A stretch of 64,000 bases of DNA from Dechloromonas sp. A34 (GCF_026261605.1 NZ_CP102486.1:4216001-4280000); one strand, 5' to 3'. Shown: positions 24,579 to 35,892, counted from the first letter of the stretch. Program-made: numbers and translations. Notes: generated by a model from the letters alone, not told the origin.

Positions 24579-27500
24579 AACCCCAGTCGGCAGGCGATGC
24601 CGGCAGTCCCATCGCCAAACCGCAAAGTATCCGGCTGGCAACCTTTCTCACCCGCCTGATCTGGCTGAGCATATTGCCACTGCTCCTGCTTTCCGGCTGG
24701 CAGGCCTTCGAGCATGTGACATCAAGACGGGAAGAACTCGATCTTGAAGCAGCCACTCAGGCAAAAAGCCTTGCCGCAACAGTGGATCAGCACCTGACGG
24801 CGCGCATTGCTGCCCTTAACGTACTGGCCCATTCACCATTGCTTGACGAGACGGCAACCCATCAGGCCTTCTACCGAGAAGCGCAAGGCTTCCGGAACAA
24901 TTTCGGCAGCCACGTCGTACTCGCCGCACTCGACATGCAGATGCTGCTCAACACCCGCCAGCCCTTCGGTACCGCCCCCTGCCCAAACTGCCGCGGCCGA
25001 GCGGACGGGCTGCTGCCCCCATCGCGCTGGAGACCGGCCGGGCCGCAGTCGGGGACACCTTCTTCGGACCGCTCGCCAAGGAAGCACTGGTAGCCATTGC
25101 CGTGCCCGCCATTCGCCAGGGCAAGCCGGCCTATCTGCTCCTCACTATCTTCGAGACCCGCCAGTTTCAGACACTTCTCGATGATCTGGCACTGCCGCCG
25201 GGCTGGGTACTCAATCTCCGCGACAGCAGCGGAACCGGTATCGCCCATCGCGGCGATCAGACGATCAACAGCGCTACGGCCAAGCGCTTTGCCGCCAGCA
25301 CCAGCGTTGCCCCATGGTCGGTCGTCATTGAAATTCCGGACGCCGTTTACAAGGCGCCAATCACCCGATCGGCGCTTGCCCTGCTGGTCACCGTTATTGG
25401 CGCAACCCTGCTCAGCATTACCGGGGGAATCCTCGGTAGCCGCCGGCTTGCCCAGGAGATGGCGGCCCTGGTGAACCTGCCTTCCGCTGCGGACCGGCCC
25501 ACCCGCATTGCCGAAGTCGTCGAAGTCCGTCACCTGCTGAACACGGCCACCGATAAACACAAACTCGCCGAAACCAGTCTGGCAGCCAGCGAAGAACGTT
25601 TTCGCCGCCTTTTCGAGAAGGCCCCGCTGGCAATGGCTTTCGTTGCCACGGATGGCCGGGTGGTGGCGATCAATGCCCGTTTCGAGGAAACTTTCGGCTA
25701 TTCGCCAACCGACATTCCCAACATCGCCAAATGGTGGCCCCTGGCCTACCCCGATCCGACCTATCGCGCCCAGGTGCTCGCCTCGTGGAATACCGCTACC
25801 CAGCTGGCTGCGAAGACCGGTGGCGACATCGAGCCGACCGAGTACCGGATTACCTGCCACGACGGTTCGCTACGCATCATGGTGGTCTCCGGCATCGTGC
25901 TTGATGATGGCGTGTTTGCCACCTTCCACGACATCACGGAACGCCAGCAGGCCGAGGACAATCTGCGGCAAACCCAGGTCGCAGCCCTCGAGGCCCAGCG
26001 GCGGGCCCGGCTCGCCGCCCTCAATCTGATGGAGGATGCCATCACGGCGCGCGAACAGATGGAAATCGCCAATGCCCAGTCACGCGCCAGCGAGGAATTC
26101 AAGCACGGCGTCCTCGAATCAATCGCAGCCAATATCGCCGTGCTCGACCGCAATGGCATCATCGTGGCGGTCAATGAAAACTGGCTGCGCTTTGCCCGGG
26201 ATAACGGACCGCAGCCCGGCGCACCGATACCGCACACCGATGTCGGCAGCAATTATCTGACGGTTTGCCAGGAGAGTTCGGGTGCCGTCGCCGAGGAAGC
26301 CCAGTCTGCGATAGCCGGCATTCGTGGGGTTCTCGATGGCCATCTGGCCCATTTCAGTCTCGAGTACCCCTGTCACTCGCCATCCCAGCAACGCTGGTTC
26401 AGCATGACGGTGACGCCCTTGGGCGAGGAAATACGCGGCGTGGTCATCGCCCATCAGGACATCACCTCGCGCAAACAGGTCGAGGAACAATTGCGCAAAC
26501 TCTCGCTGGCCGTCGAGCAAAGTCCGGGGAGCGTCGTGATCACCAATCTCCAAGGCAACATCGAATACGTCAACGAGGCCTTCGTGCGCAAGACGGGTTT
26601 CAGCCGGGAAGAAGTCCTCGGTCGGAATCCGCGGATCCTGCAATCCGGCAAGACCCCCCGCGAAACCTATCGCAATCTCTGGAACACCCTGCATCAGGGG
26701 CGCCCGTGGAAAGGCGAGTTCCACAACCGGCGCAAGGACGGTAGCGAATATGTGGAATTTGCCATCATCGCCCCCATCCGCCAGGCCGACGGGCAAATTA
26801 CCCATTATGTCGGGGTCAAGGAAGACATCTCCGAGAAAAAGCGGCTGGCCCGGGAACTGGATCAGCACCGCCATCATCTGGAAGCCCTGGTCGAGAGCCG
26901 GACCGTCGAGCTGACCGCCGCCCGTCAGGCAGCCGATATTGCCAACCAGGCGAAGAGTGCCTTCCTCGCCAACATGAGCCACGAAATCCGTACTCCGCTG
27001 AACGCCATCCTCGGCCTGACCTACGTCATGCGGCACAGCGCGCTGGCACTGGCGCCGGAGCAGGTCGCACATCTGCAGAAGATCGATTCGGCCGGTCATC
27101 ACCTGCTCTCGGTCGTCAACGACATCCTCGACTTTTCCAAAATCGAGGCCGGACGACTCCAACTGGAGAACACCAATTTCCCGCTATCGGCGGTACTCGA
27201 CCATGTCGGTCTGCTGATCGGCGAATCGGCCCGGGCCAAGGGGCTGCGCGTCGAGATCGCCGGCAACAACGTGCCGGAATGGCTCAATGGCGACCCGACC
27301 CGGCTGCGTCAGGCCTTGCTCAACTTCGCCAGCAATGCCGTCAAATTTACCGAACGTGGCTTCATCGCCCTGCGCACATCGCTGCTCTCCGCCGAGGGTG
27401 ACGAACTGCTCCTCCGTTTCGAAGTCGAGGACAGCGGCATCGGCATGTCTGCCGAGAACCGTAGCCGACTTTTCCAGGCCTTCGAGCAGGCGGATGTATC

Positions 27501-28737
27501 GACCACCCGCAAGTATGGCGGCACCGGTCTCGGGCTGGCCATCGCTTCCCGGCTGGCACACATGATGGGCGGTGCAGTCGGGGTCGACAGCGAGGCTGGC
27601 CAGGGCAGCACCTTCTGGTTCACCGCCCGGCTGAAGCGCGGCCAGGGCGCCATGCCGCCAGCGGCGCGGTCGGAGACGGAAAGCGCCGAATCTATATTGC
27701 GACGCAAACATGCCGGTCAGCGCCTGCTGCTGGCCGAAGATAACGAGATCAACCAGGAGGTCGTCGCCGAAGTACTGGGCGATGTCGGCCTGGCGGTAGA
27801 CATCGCCGGCAATGGCCGGGTGGCCGTCGAAATGGCCCAGGCCACCGATTACGACCTGGTCCTGATGGACATGCAGATGCCCGAGATGGACGGCCTCGAA
27901 GCAACCCGGCGGCTGCGCGCCCTGTCCGGCTGGGCGGGAAAACCCATCCTGGCGATGACCGCCAATGCCTTTGCCGAAGACCGGGCCGCCTGTCTTGACG
28001 CCGGAATGAATGATTTCGTGGCCAAGCCGGTCGCCCCGCCCAACCTGTTTGCTGCGCTGCTGAAATGGCTGCCGGTACGCCCGACTGCCAGCCAGTCGAC
28101 GGCCGAACCCGTGGCCCAGACGCCGCCCCACGGTGACGATGCGGTTTATGCCAGGCTCGCCGCCATCGACGGCCTGAATCTGGAAGTCGGACTGAACCGA
28201 CTGCGTGGCAACCTGCAGCGCTATTTGCAGTTGCTCCAACAGTTCGGCGAGTTGCACCGTGACGACATGCCGAAACTGAGCGCACTGCCTTCAGACGGCA
28301 GCCATGCCGGGCGCGTGCTGATTGCCCACAGCCTGAAGGGAGCGGCCGGGGCACTGGGCGTGACGCACGTGCAGATGCTGGCGACGAAACTCGAAGCGGC
28401 ACTGCAGGCAGGCCAGCCCGAGGCTGAGATCGCCGCGATCGTTACGGCCACCCAAACGGCGGTGGCCGGTTTCGACACGGCAGTGCACTGCATTGCCATT
28501 GCCGAGGAAGCGCCGATGGCCGCCGATCCGGGCCTGGCCGGCGCGGCGCTGCAGGAGCTGGCGCCTTTGCTGGCCACCGGAAACGTCGAGGCGGCCCGGA
28601 CCTTCCAGCAGAAAAAGATGCTGCTGCGCGCCACGCTGCCACCGGCCACCATGGCTCAGCTCGAACACAGCATGGCGGTTTATGACTTTCCCGAGGCCCT
28701 GAAAATCGTTCGGGAAGCCGAGGATGTGCTGAACTGA
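24575..28737 (+). pseudogene. Hybrid sensor histidine kinase (PAS-HisKA-HATPase-REC-HPt), single-base frameshift
   Basis: Two frames join into one 1387-residue protein if one C is added to the C5 run at 24975-24979, after which the text reads [14 protein letters not shown]1 is at about 27-45, the extracytoplasmic sensor at 50-255, TM2 at about 270-290. Three PAS units follow (about 335-450, 505-625, 635-755) and HisKA with His803 in [15 protein letters not shown]. The HATPase domain has [12 protein letters not shown], the receiver has Asp1099 in [12 protein letters not shown], and the C-terminal HPt has His1252 in [12 protein letters not shown]. All phosphorelay residues are intact, so a real loss of function is unlikely. 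The ATG overlaps the stop of the kinase-less PAS sensor (ATGA). No partner output regulator is adjacent. Confidence 0.88.
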
Positions 28738-28780
28738 AATCGGGTCGGCGCTCCCAGCGGCCGCCCGGAAACGCAGCCGG

Positions 28781-29113
28781 TCAGAGCGGAATGATGTCGC
28801 TTTCCGTCGAACTGTAGTTGCCGGCGTAGTGCGTCTGGCTGCGGACTTCCTTGCGGCGCAGCAGTTTTTCCTGGACCTTGGCCGGCAGGTCGGTGAACAG
28901 GATGATTTCCTTGGCGATCAGCAGTTCGATCGTATCCTCGATGGCACGAACGAAATCGCGGTCGAGTTCGGAGAGTTCACTTTGCCGCCAGCGCTCATGG
29001 ATGTACTGCAACACCTCGGGGTTGTCCGCCGGAAGTTCCTCCTGTGCTCTCCCCAACGGCATCGGGTGCAACTCGCTGATCTTTCCTGTGCCGTCTCTTG
29101 CCACGTAAAGCAT
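28781..29113 (-). CDS. Conserved hypothetical protein (misnamed tryptophan synthase beta-like)
   Basis: A 110-residue protein starting MLYVARDGTGKISELHPMPL, with an acidic helical middle (SELDRDFVRAIEDTIELLIA) and a basic stretch LPAKVQEKLLRRKEVRSQ. It matches a small family common in beta- and gammaproteobacteria that databases call tryptophan synthase subunit beta like protein, although it shares no catalytic part with TrpB. The function is unknown. It stands alone on the minus strand between the hybrid kinase and the divergent MFS gene. Confidence 0.75.
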   Translation of the reverse strand: MLYVARDGTGKISELHPMPLGRAQEELPADNPEVLQYIHERWRQSELSELDRDFVRAIEDTIELLIAKEIILFTDLPAKVQEKLLRRKEVRSQTHYAGNYSSTESDIIPL

Positions 29114-29225
29114 GCCGTCTTCTCCCGTTAACTCTGTTGGGAGTCTGCATCAGCCAGCAGGCGTTGGCAATTGGACGAAAGTTCGAGACCGGCGATAATC
29201 GTTCCCTTTGCCCAGACCACGAGCC

Positions 29226-30541
29226 ATGACCGCCCCCGAAGCCGACAAAACCATCCAGAAAAAAGTGGTCATCGCCGCCTGTTTCGGCACCTTTCTCGAA
29301 TGGTATGACTTTCTGACCTTCGCCTCGCTGGCCACCTATTTCAGCGTCCTCTTCTTCCCTCGGCCGATCCGGTCGCCGCGCTGCTGGCCAGCCTCGGCAC
29401 TTTCGGCGTCGGCATGATCGTCCGCCCGCTCGGCGCCGCGCTGTTCGGCTCGCTCGGTGACCGCCACGGCCGGCGCACCATTTTCCTGGTCACCATCGTG
29501 GTGATGGGCGTGTCCACCTTCTGCGTCGGGCTGCTGCCGACTTACGAGCAGGTCGGCTTGCTCGCCCCGGCCCTGCTGCTGATCCTGCGCCTGTTGCAGG
29601 GGCTGTCGGTGGGCGGCGAAATCGGCGGCGCCGCGGTCTATCTCACCGAGCATGCGCCGGCCGGAAAACGCGGCCTCTATACCAGCGTGCTGCAACTGAT
29701 GGGACCGCTCGGCATGATGGCCTCAACCCTGCAGATCGTCGCCCTGCAATACCTGCTCAGCGACGCCGACTTCAAGGCCTGGGGCTGGCGCATCCCCTTC
29801 CTGCTCTCGGCGGTGCTGCTCGCGATCTCGATCCGGAGCCGGATGAACCTCCATGAATCGCCGGTCTTCCACCAATTGCGTGCCAAGAACGCCCTGGCCA
29901 AGACGCCGCTGCGCGACTGTTTCCGCGACCGCCAGACGCTTGGGCGCATGGGGCTGCTCTTTTTCTGCATCTCGGCCGGCGGCTCGCTGCTCTTCTTCTC
30001 GGCCCAGGTCTACACCAACGTCTTCCTGAAGACCGTGGTCAACCTGCCTGCCGCCCAGGCCAGCGGACTGGTCCTGATCTCGACGCTGGTTCTCCTGCCG
30101 GCGACGATATTCTGCGGCTGGCTCTCCGACCAGATCGGTCGGCGGCCGGTCCTGCTCGCCGGGCTGATCAGCGGCGCCCTCGCCATTTTCCCGGTCTTTC
30201 AGGGTCTGCTGCACTACGGCAGCCTGCCGACGCCGGACACCACCATGATCGCCCTGCTGCTGCTCGTGCTGGTCGTGCCGCTGGCCTGCATCACCGGTCC
30301 GCAGACCGCCACCCTGCCCGAACTGTTCCCGGCCCGCACGCGCTACACCGCCGTCGCCCTGCCCCACAACCTGTCGGCCGGCTGGATCGGCGGCATGTCG
30401 CCCTTCATGGTGACCTGGCTCGGCGTCAAGTTCGGCAGCCCGCTGGCCGGCCTCTGGTACCCCACCGGACTGCTCATCATGGCCGCGCTGGTCGGTTTGT
30501 TCTTCCTGCCCGAAGTGCGCGATCGGCCGCTCGATCAGTAG
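29226..30541 (+). pseudogene. MFS transporter, metabolite:H+ symporter family, single-base frameshift
   Basis: The N-terminus (KKVVIAACFGTFLEWYDFLT) and the remainder (SADPVAALLASLGTFGVGMIVRPLGAALFGSLGDRHGRR) are in adjacent frames. Adding one C to the CCC run 29357-29359 joins them as FFPSADPV, giving 438 residues and twelve predicted helices. The FGTFLEWYDF start, the D-R-x-G-R-R loop (GDRHGRR) and RLLQGLSVGGEIGG are hallmarks of the MHS family that includes ProP, ShiA and citrate or 2-oxoglutarate symporters. The substrate cannot be predicted. The stop lies inside the end of the convergent ankyrin gene (7-base overlap). Confidence 0.88.
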
Positions 30542-31584
30542 TTCTTGACGGTGGCCTTGGGCGGCATCTTCGGCTTGCCGCTAAAGGTTGCCGGCGGCAC
30601 CTTGAAGCCGGTTGTCCGGCCCTGGTCGTCGACGATTTTCGCCGACTGCTCCTTTGGCTTCTTGCGGCTGGCGGTAATCTCCAGCGTCGAGGCACGGCTC
30701 GCCGGCGCCTGGCGGTCCACTTCGGCGCGCACGATACGCAGGCGTTCGGCAGCGATGCGCTTGTCGATCTGATCGGTTTTCATGCCGCGTTCGCGCAGCG
30801 TCTCGCGCATGCCGAGCAGGGTTTCGAGTTCTTTCGACGAACGCACCGAGCGACGTACTTCGCCCCACTTCTCCTTGGGCTCGCTGACCGCGATATTGAA
30901 TTCCTCCGGATTGGTCAGCATGCGGGCGATGTTCAGGTGGTTGCCACGCATGGCCCACTCCAGAGCGCCATCGCCCCAGTCGTTCTTCGGGCTGCGGTCA
31001 GCGCCCTTTTCGATCATTTTTCTCGCCAGATCCTGGTGGCCTTCGTAAATCGCCATCATCAGCACGCTCGACCCGTTGGTGCTCCGGGCATCAATATCCG
31101 CGCCCTGTTCGATCAGGTAGTCCGCCACCTCGGCATGCCCGGCGAAGACAGCATAATGCAGCGCCGACCATTGGCGTTGCGGAGCGTTGATCCGGGCGCC
31201 GCGCTCAAGCAGCCATTTGACGGCGGCCAGATTGCCCCGCCAGGCCGCCATCACAATCGGCGTTTCGCCGTTGCCGTTGGCCCGGTTGATGTCCGCCCCG
31301 CGCGAAATGAACAGGCGCATCAGTTCGAGGTTGCCCTCCCAGGCGCCGATCATCAGTCCGGAACCGATCCGGCTGCCCATGAAATCGGGGTCCAGACCGG
31401 CATCGAGCCAGGCTTCGGCCTGCCTGAGGTCGCCGAGCTCCATACTGACGACGAATCCCGTCGGCGACGGCAAGGCGAGCGGGCTATCGGCCGACGCCGG
31501 GTTCGCCAGCGGCCAAACCAGCCCCATCCCGATTATCATTGCAGCCAGCCGTTTTCTGACTGCCCGATTCATTGCTCGCTTCAT
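30535..31584 (-). CDS. Exported ankyrin-repeat protein
   Basis: A 349-residue protein from the chosen ATG 31584. It has an N-terminal signal sequence (RKRLAAMIIGMGLVWPLANP, cleavage after ASA). Five ankyrin repeats span about residues 40-215, each with the G-[ADN]-x-E/Q-x-[AV] helix pattern and GADI-type turns (GNLELMRLFISRGADINRAN, GNLAAVKWLLERGARINAPQ, GHAEVADYLIEQGADIDARS). A basic low-complexity C-terminal part follows. It is therefore a periplasmic protein-binding scaffold. Upstream Mets (31590, 31623) are in frame, but the latter would overlap the divergent TonB gene. The protein partner is unknown. Confidence 0.85.
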   Translation of the reverse strand: MKRAMNRAVRKRLAAMIIGMGLVWPLANPASADSPLALPSPTGFVVSMELGDLRQAEAWLDAGLDPDFMGSRIGSGLMIGAWEGNLELMRLFISRGADINRANGNGETPIVMAAWRGNLAAVKWLLERGARINAPQRQWSALHYAVFAGHAEVADYLIEQGADIDARSTNGSSVLMMAIYEGHQDLARKMIEKGADRSPKNDWGDGALEWAMRGNHLNIARMLTNPEEFNIAVSEPKEKWGEVRRSVRSSKELETLLGMRETLRERGMKTDQIDKRIAAERLRIVRAEVDRQAPASRASTLEITASRKKPKEQSAKIVDDQGRTTGFKVPPATFSGKPKMPPKATVKNY

Positions 31585-31621
31585 CGACATTCCCATCCTT
31601 CTGGCCAGACCGCATTTTCTC

Positions 31622-32124
31622 ATGAGCCGGACCCATTTCCGGCTCGGGCTGGCCCTGATCGCATCCGTGCTGTTTCATATTGCACCTTTGATCAGCGAAC
31701 TGCTCGCGCCCACCGCGGCCCGTTGCCACCACCGCCACCGGCTTTGACGGCCCAACTGCGCCCGCTGCCCGCCCCGCAAGCGCCGCTGATGTTGCCCGAA
31801 CCGCCGCCGCCCACGCCTGCCAAAGCCAAGCCCGTCAAGTCCGAACCCAGGACCGAGGCCACCCGCGGCCAGCCACGCCGTTGGCAGGAAGAAGTCCGCA
31901 AGCAGTTCCGAAAACAGGATGAACGCGGCCTGTTCTACCCGGCGGAAGCCATCGCCCGCGGCCTCGAGGGCGAAGTGCTGGTCCTCCTCATCCTCGACGA
32001 GGCCGGGCACGCCGTCGCCGCTCGCGTTGAGCAAGGTAGCGGCCACCCGCTGCTCGACAATGCCGCGCTGCGTGCCGCCCGGGCGCTCCGTTCACTGCCC
32101 GCTGATGCCCCCGGGAAACCCTGA
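31622..32124 (+). pseudogene. TonB-family protein, single-base frameshift
   Basis: From ATG 31622 the frame gives MSRTHFRLGLALIASVLFHI (N-terminal TM anchor) and then runs out. Adding one C to the CCC at 31719-31721 continues it as AAPLPPPPPALTAQLRPLPA, a Pro-rich periplasmic spacer. The TonB C-terminal domain follows (YPAEAIARGLEGEVLVLLILDEAGHAVAARVEQGSGHPLLDNAALRAARAL). The reconstructed protein has 167 residues, short for TonB. TonB links the proton motive force via ExbBD to outer-membrane receptors; neither ExbBD nor a receptor gene is nearby. It is divergent from the ankyrin gene. Confidence 0.82.
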
Positions 32125-32229
32125 TCCCGGTTCGCTTCCGGCTGCGTTAAACAGCTGGCATCGGATTTTTCCTATCAGACTTTTCTTATTGGCCGCCGAG
32201 CGCTATGATGAAATGAAGCACTTAATATC

Positions 32230-32245
32230 TATTACTTAAGTAATA
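32230..32245. promoter_or_regulatory. Perfect 16-bp palindrome upstream of the chemoreceptor
   Basis: TATTACTTAAGTAATA is a perfect palindrome 30 bases before the chemoreceptor start, in an AT-rich promoter region, so it is a likely operator. The regulator is unknown. Confidence 0.4.
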
Positions 32246-32274
32246 ATAACAACCAATCATCATGGGTGAGCATA

Positions 32275-33903
32275 ATGGGTAATCTGGGGAATTGGCGCGT
32301 CTCGACGCGCATGCAACTTCTTGTCGGCCTGACGCTACTTGGACTGATCATCCTCTGCCTGACGGCCCTGTTCCAGCTCAAGGACAGCATGCTGGAAGAC
32401 CGCAAGCAGAAGACCCACAATCTGGTGGAAGTTGCGATCGGGATCGTCACCCACCACCACAAGCTGGCCGCTGCCGGAAAAATGTCTGAGGAGGATGCCA
32501 AGAAAGCAGCCCGCGATAGCCTGCGCAGCCTGCGTTACGGCAAGGACGATTACTTCTTCGGCTTCGAGACCTCCGGCGTCTATATCCTGCACGGCGGCAA
32601 TCCCGCCGTCGAGGGCCAGCAGAAGATCGACATGAAGGACACCAACGGCAAGCTGCTGATCAAGGAATTGATTCTGGCCGCCCAAGCCGGTGGCGGCTTT
32701 GTCGACTATTGGTTCCCGCGGGCCGGCCAGCAGGTGGCCGAGCCCAAGATCGGCTACGCCGCCCTGTTCGCCCCCTGGGGCTGGGTCATGGGCACCGGCA
32801 TCTACATCGACGACGTCGAGAAAGAGTACCGGCAGAGCGCCATGCTGTTGGGTGGCATTTCGTTGCTGCTACTCGCCATTCTCAGCGTGGTCGGCTGGCA
32901 AATCAGCAGCAGCATCCTCAAACAACTGGGCGGTGAACCCAATGTCGCAGCCGGCGTCATGCAACGCGTGGCCGACGGCGACCTGACGGCCAGCGTCGAC
33001 TCCGCGCCGACGGGTAGCCTGCTGCATACGCTGGGGCGAATGGTGGATTCGCTGCGCCAGATGGTCAGAGAAATCAATGACGATGCCAATCGCCTGGTTA
33101 GCAATGCCGAACAGATCGCCACCGCTTCCGACGAAGTGGCGCGCTCCGCAGAGCAGCAATCCGATGCGACTTCGGCCATGGCGGCCGCCATCGAGGAACT
33201 GACGGTCAGCTCCAACCACATCTCCGACAGCGCCCGGGAAACCGCCAGGAACACCACCCAAGCCGTCGAGCTTTCGGTTCAGGGAACGGAACGGGTCGGC
33301 CAGGCCTCCCAGGCCATCCAGCAGATCGCAACCACTGTGGCCGATGCCTCGGGGCGGATCCATGCCCTGGAAGAACGGGCCAAGCAGGTTTCCTCGATCG
33401 CCAACGTGATCAAGGACATCGCCGGCCAGACCAACCTGCTGGCCCTGAACGCGGCCATCGAAGCCGCCCGGGCTGGCGAACAGGGGCGCGGCTTTGCGGT
33501 CGTCGCCGACGAAGTGCGCAAGCTGGCCGAACGGACCTCGCTGGCCACTACCGAGATCGAGCAGATGATCGTCGGCATCCAGAACGATACCGTCGGTGCC
33601 GTCGGGGCGATGAATACGGCACTGCCCGAGGTTCAGGCCGGCGTACAGCTGGCCGACTCGGCCTCGGAATCGCTGCGTGCCATCGAGGACGGCGCCCGCC
33701 GCACCCTGGAGCGGGTCGGCGAAGTCGCCGATGCGACCAAGGAACAGAGTGCGGCCAGCACCTCGATCGCCCAGCGCGTCGAGCAGATCGCCAACATGGT
33801 CGAGGCCACCACCGACACCATCCGCGGCACAGCGACCACCGCCCACCAACTGGAAAGCATTGCCATCAACCTCAAACAGCTGATCGGCCGCTTCCGGGTC
33901 TAG
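32275..33903 (+). CDS. Methyl-accepting chemotaxis protein with sCache_2 sensor
   Basis: A 542-residue chemoreceptor. TM1 is at about 10-32, then a single-Cache (sCache_2) periplasmic domain (about 35-185; [42 protein letters not shown]) and TM2 at about 190-210. A HAMP domain follows, then a signalling domain with the conserved hairpin tip [41 protein letters not shown], which contacts CheA/CheW. ATG 32275 with GGTGAG nine bases before it is chosen; a GTG at 32266 is in frame too. Ligands of sCache_2 receptors are often carboxylates. The palindrome at 32230 may control it. Confidence 0.93.
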   Translation: MGNLGNWRVSTRMQLLVGLTLLGLIILCLTALFQLKDSMLEDRKQKTHNLVEVAIGIVTHHHKLAAAGKMSEEDAKKAARDSLRSLRYGKDDYFFGFETSGVYILHGGNPAVEGQQKIDMKDTNGKLLIKELILAAQAGGGFVDYWFPRAGQQVAEPKIGYAALFAPWGWVMGTGIYIDDVEKEYRQSAMLLGGISLLLLAILSVVGWQISSSILKQLGGEPNVAAGVMQRVADGDLTASVDSAPTGSLLHTLGRMVDSLRQMVREINDDANRLVSNAEQIATASDEVARSAEQQSDATSAMAAAIEELTVSSNHISDSARETARNTTQAVELSVQGTERVGQASQAIQQIATTVADASGRIHALEERAKQVSSIANVIKDIAGQTNLLALNAAIEAARAGEQGRGFAVVADEVRKLAERTSLATTEIEQMIVGIQNDTVGAVGAMNTALPEVQAGVQLADSASESLRAIEDGARRTLERVGEVADATKEQSAASTSIAQRVEQIANMVEATTDTIRGTATTAHQLESIAINLKQLIGRFRV

Positions 33904-33905
33904 GT

Positions 33906-35105
33906 CTAGACGGCTCCCACAGCCCGCAGTTCGGCTATTTGTTCAGGCGAATAGCCGAGCCCGGCCAACACTTGGTCGGTGTGTTCTCCGAGTGCAGCCC
34001 CCAACCACTCGGTGCTGCCCGGGGTTTCCGACAACTTGGGCACGATGCCGGGCAGCCGGCATTCCCGGCCATCCGGCAGCTTGGCCGATTCGATCATCTG
34101 GCGGGCGAGGAATTGTGGGTCGGCGAACATGTCGACCACCGAATAAACCCGTGACGAAGGCACCTCGGCCGCGGCTAGCGTAGCCAGCACCTCGGCTTCG
34201 TTGCGCTCGGCGCACCAGCGGTCGACCAGTCCATAGACTTCGTCGCGCCGCGCGTCGCGGCCGGCATTGTCGGCCAGCCCCGGGTCGTTGGCCAGATCGG
34301 CCCGCCCGATGGCCAGCATGAAACGTTTGAAGATCGCATCGCCGTTGGCCCCGATCGTCACGTGCTTGCCGTCCCTGGTCGTGTGCGTATTGGACGGCGT
34401 GATGCCGGGCATGATGTTGCCGGTCCGCTCGCGGACGAAACCGAAGACATCGAATTCGGGCACCATCGATTCCATCATCGCGAATATCGCTTCGTAGAGC
34501 GCGACATCGACCACCTGCCCGGCCCCGCCATTGACCTCCTTGTGGCGCAGCGCCATCAAGGCGCCGATCGCCCCCCACAATGCGGCAATCGAATCACCGA
34601 TCGAGATCCCGGTGCGCACCGGCGGGCGGTCGGGGAAGCCGGTGATGTAGCGCAGACCACCCATCGATTCGCCAACCGCCCCAAAGCCCGGTTGATCCTT
34701 GTAGGGCCCGGTTTGCCCGAAGCCGGAGAGGCGCACCATGACCAGACCCGGGTTGGCCGCCTGTAGCGTCTCCCAGCCCAGGCCGAGCTTCTCGAGCACG
34801 CCGGGGCGGAAATTCTCGACCAGGATGTCGGCTTCGGCGATCAACTTGCGCACGAAGGCAAGGCCCTCCGGGTGCTTCAGATTGGCCGTCACCGACTTCT
34901 TGTTGCGGGCCTGGACGTACCACCACAGCGAAGTGCCTTCGTAGAGCTTGCGCCATTGACGCAACGGATCACCGCCGTCGGGTGACTCGACCTTGATCAC
35001 CTCGGCGCCGAATTCGGCCATGATCCGCGTGCAGAAGGGGCCGGCAATCAGCGTGCCGAGTTCGACGAGCTTGAGGCCGGCCAGCGGTTTTTGTGGTGCA
35101 GTCAT
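33906..35105 (-). CDS. CaiB/BaiF family CoA-transferase (class III)
   Basis: A 399-residue class III CoA-transferase, which moves CoA between carboxylic acids. Family segments include LVELGTLIAGPFCTRIMAEFGAEVIKVE at the N-terminus, LVENFRPGVLEKLGLG, VMVRLSGFGQTGPYKDQPGF and the catalytic Asp in ISIGDSIAALWGAIGAL. The closest named relatives transfer CoA to succinate, oxalate, formate, carnitine or 2-methylfumarate; the substrate is not decided by these motifs. It starts one base after the murI stop and is the last gene of the minus-strand group from 36948. Confidence 0.92.
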   Translation of the reverse strand: MTAPQKPLAGLKLVELGTLIAGPFCTRIMAEFGAEVIKVESPDGGDPLRQWRKLYEGTSLWWYVQARNKKSVTANLKHPEGLAFVRKLIAEADILVENFRPGVLEKLGLGWETLQAANPGLVMVRLSGFGQTGPYKDQPGFGAVGESMGGLRYITGFPDRPPVRTGISIGDSIAALWGAIGALMALRHKEVNGGAGQVVDVALYEAIFAMMESMVPEFDVFGFVRERTGNIMPGITPSNTHTTRDGKHVTIGANGDAIFKRFMLAIGRADLANDPGLADNAGRDARRDEVYGLVDRWCAERNEAEVLATLAAAEVPSSRVYSVVDMFADPQFLARQMIESAKLPDGRECRLPGIVPKLSETPGSTEWLGAALGEHTDQVLAGLGYSPEQIAELRAVGAV

Positions 35106-35106
35106 T

Positions 35107-35892
35107 TCAGGGTTCCCAGTATTCGACCGGTAGGTGTTCGCCCCACAGGCGGTTGACCGTCGCGATCACCGCGGCCGGCGCGCCACTGGTCGCCACGCGC
35201 AAGCGCCCCTCCCCGCCGCCGAGCAGATCGCTGGTCGTCAGCAGACGTTCGAGCTGGCGGGCCACCGGCTCGCCGGTATCGAGCAGGGTCGTACCCGGCG
35301 GCATGCGGCGGGCAATGGCGTCGGCGACCCAGGGGTAATGGGTGCAGCCGAGAACGATCACATCCGCCCCGGCCGTTGCCAGCGGCGCCACGAAGCCGTC
35401 GAGCAGCGCCGCCACTACCGGGCTGTCCGGTCCCTGGACTTCGATCGCCTCGGCCAGCCCAGGGCAGGCCTGGGCCAGGACCTGCAGATGGTGGGCGTGA
35501 TTGCCAACCAGGCGCTGGAAGCGCTCGCTGTGCAGGGTCCGCGTCGTCGCCAGAACGCCGATCACTCCGCTCCGGGTCAGCCCGACGGCCGGCTTGACTC
35601 CAGGCTCGAGCGCCACAACCGGCAGATCGATCGCCGCCCGGATAGCCTCGGCCGCAGCCGCCGTCGCCGTGTTGCAGGCGATGACCAGGGCCTTGACGCC
35701 GCGCCGGACCAGCGCCTCGGCGATCAGCACGCCACGCTCCTTGAGAAAGACTTCCGGGCGGTCGCCATAGGGCAGAAAACGGGTATCGGCGAAATAGAAG
35801 AAATCCTCCTGCGGCAAGCGATCGCGCAGGGCGCGCAAGACCGTCAGGCCCCCGAGGCCGGAATCGAAAACAGCGATCGGCTTAGATTTCAC
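35107..35892 (-). CDS. murI: Glutamate racemase
   Basis: A 261-residue cytoplasmic racemase converting L- to D-glutamate for peptidoglycan. It has the N-terminal DSGLGGLTVLRAL and the two catalytic Cys, Cys73 in ACNTAT and Cys183 in GCTHYP. The ADTRFLPYGDRP substrate loop is also present. Length is typical. It sits between ybaK and the CoA-transferase on one transcript, with a 24-base gap and a 1-base gap. Confidence 0.96.
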   Translation of the reverse strand: MKSKPIAVFDSGLGGLTVLRALRDRLPQEDFFYFADTRFLPYGDRPEVFLKERGVLIAEALVRRGVKALVIACNTATAAAAEAIRAAIDLPVVALEPGVKPAVGLTRSGVIGVLATTRTLHSERFQRLVGNHAHHLQVLAQACPGLAEAIEVQGPDSPVVAALLDGFVAPLATAGADVIVLGCTHYPWVADAIARRMPPGTTLLDTGEPVARQLERLLTTSDLLGGGEGRLRVATSGAPAAVIATVNRLWGEHLPVEYWEP

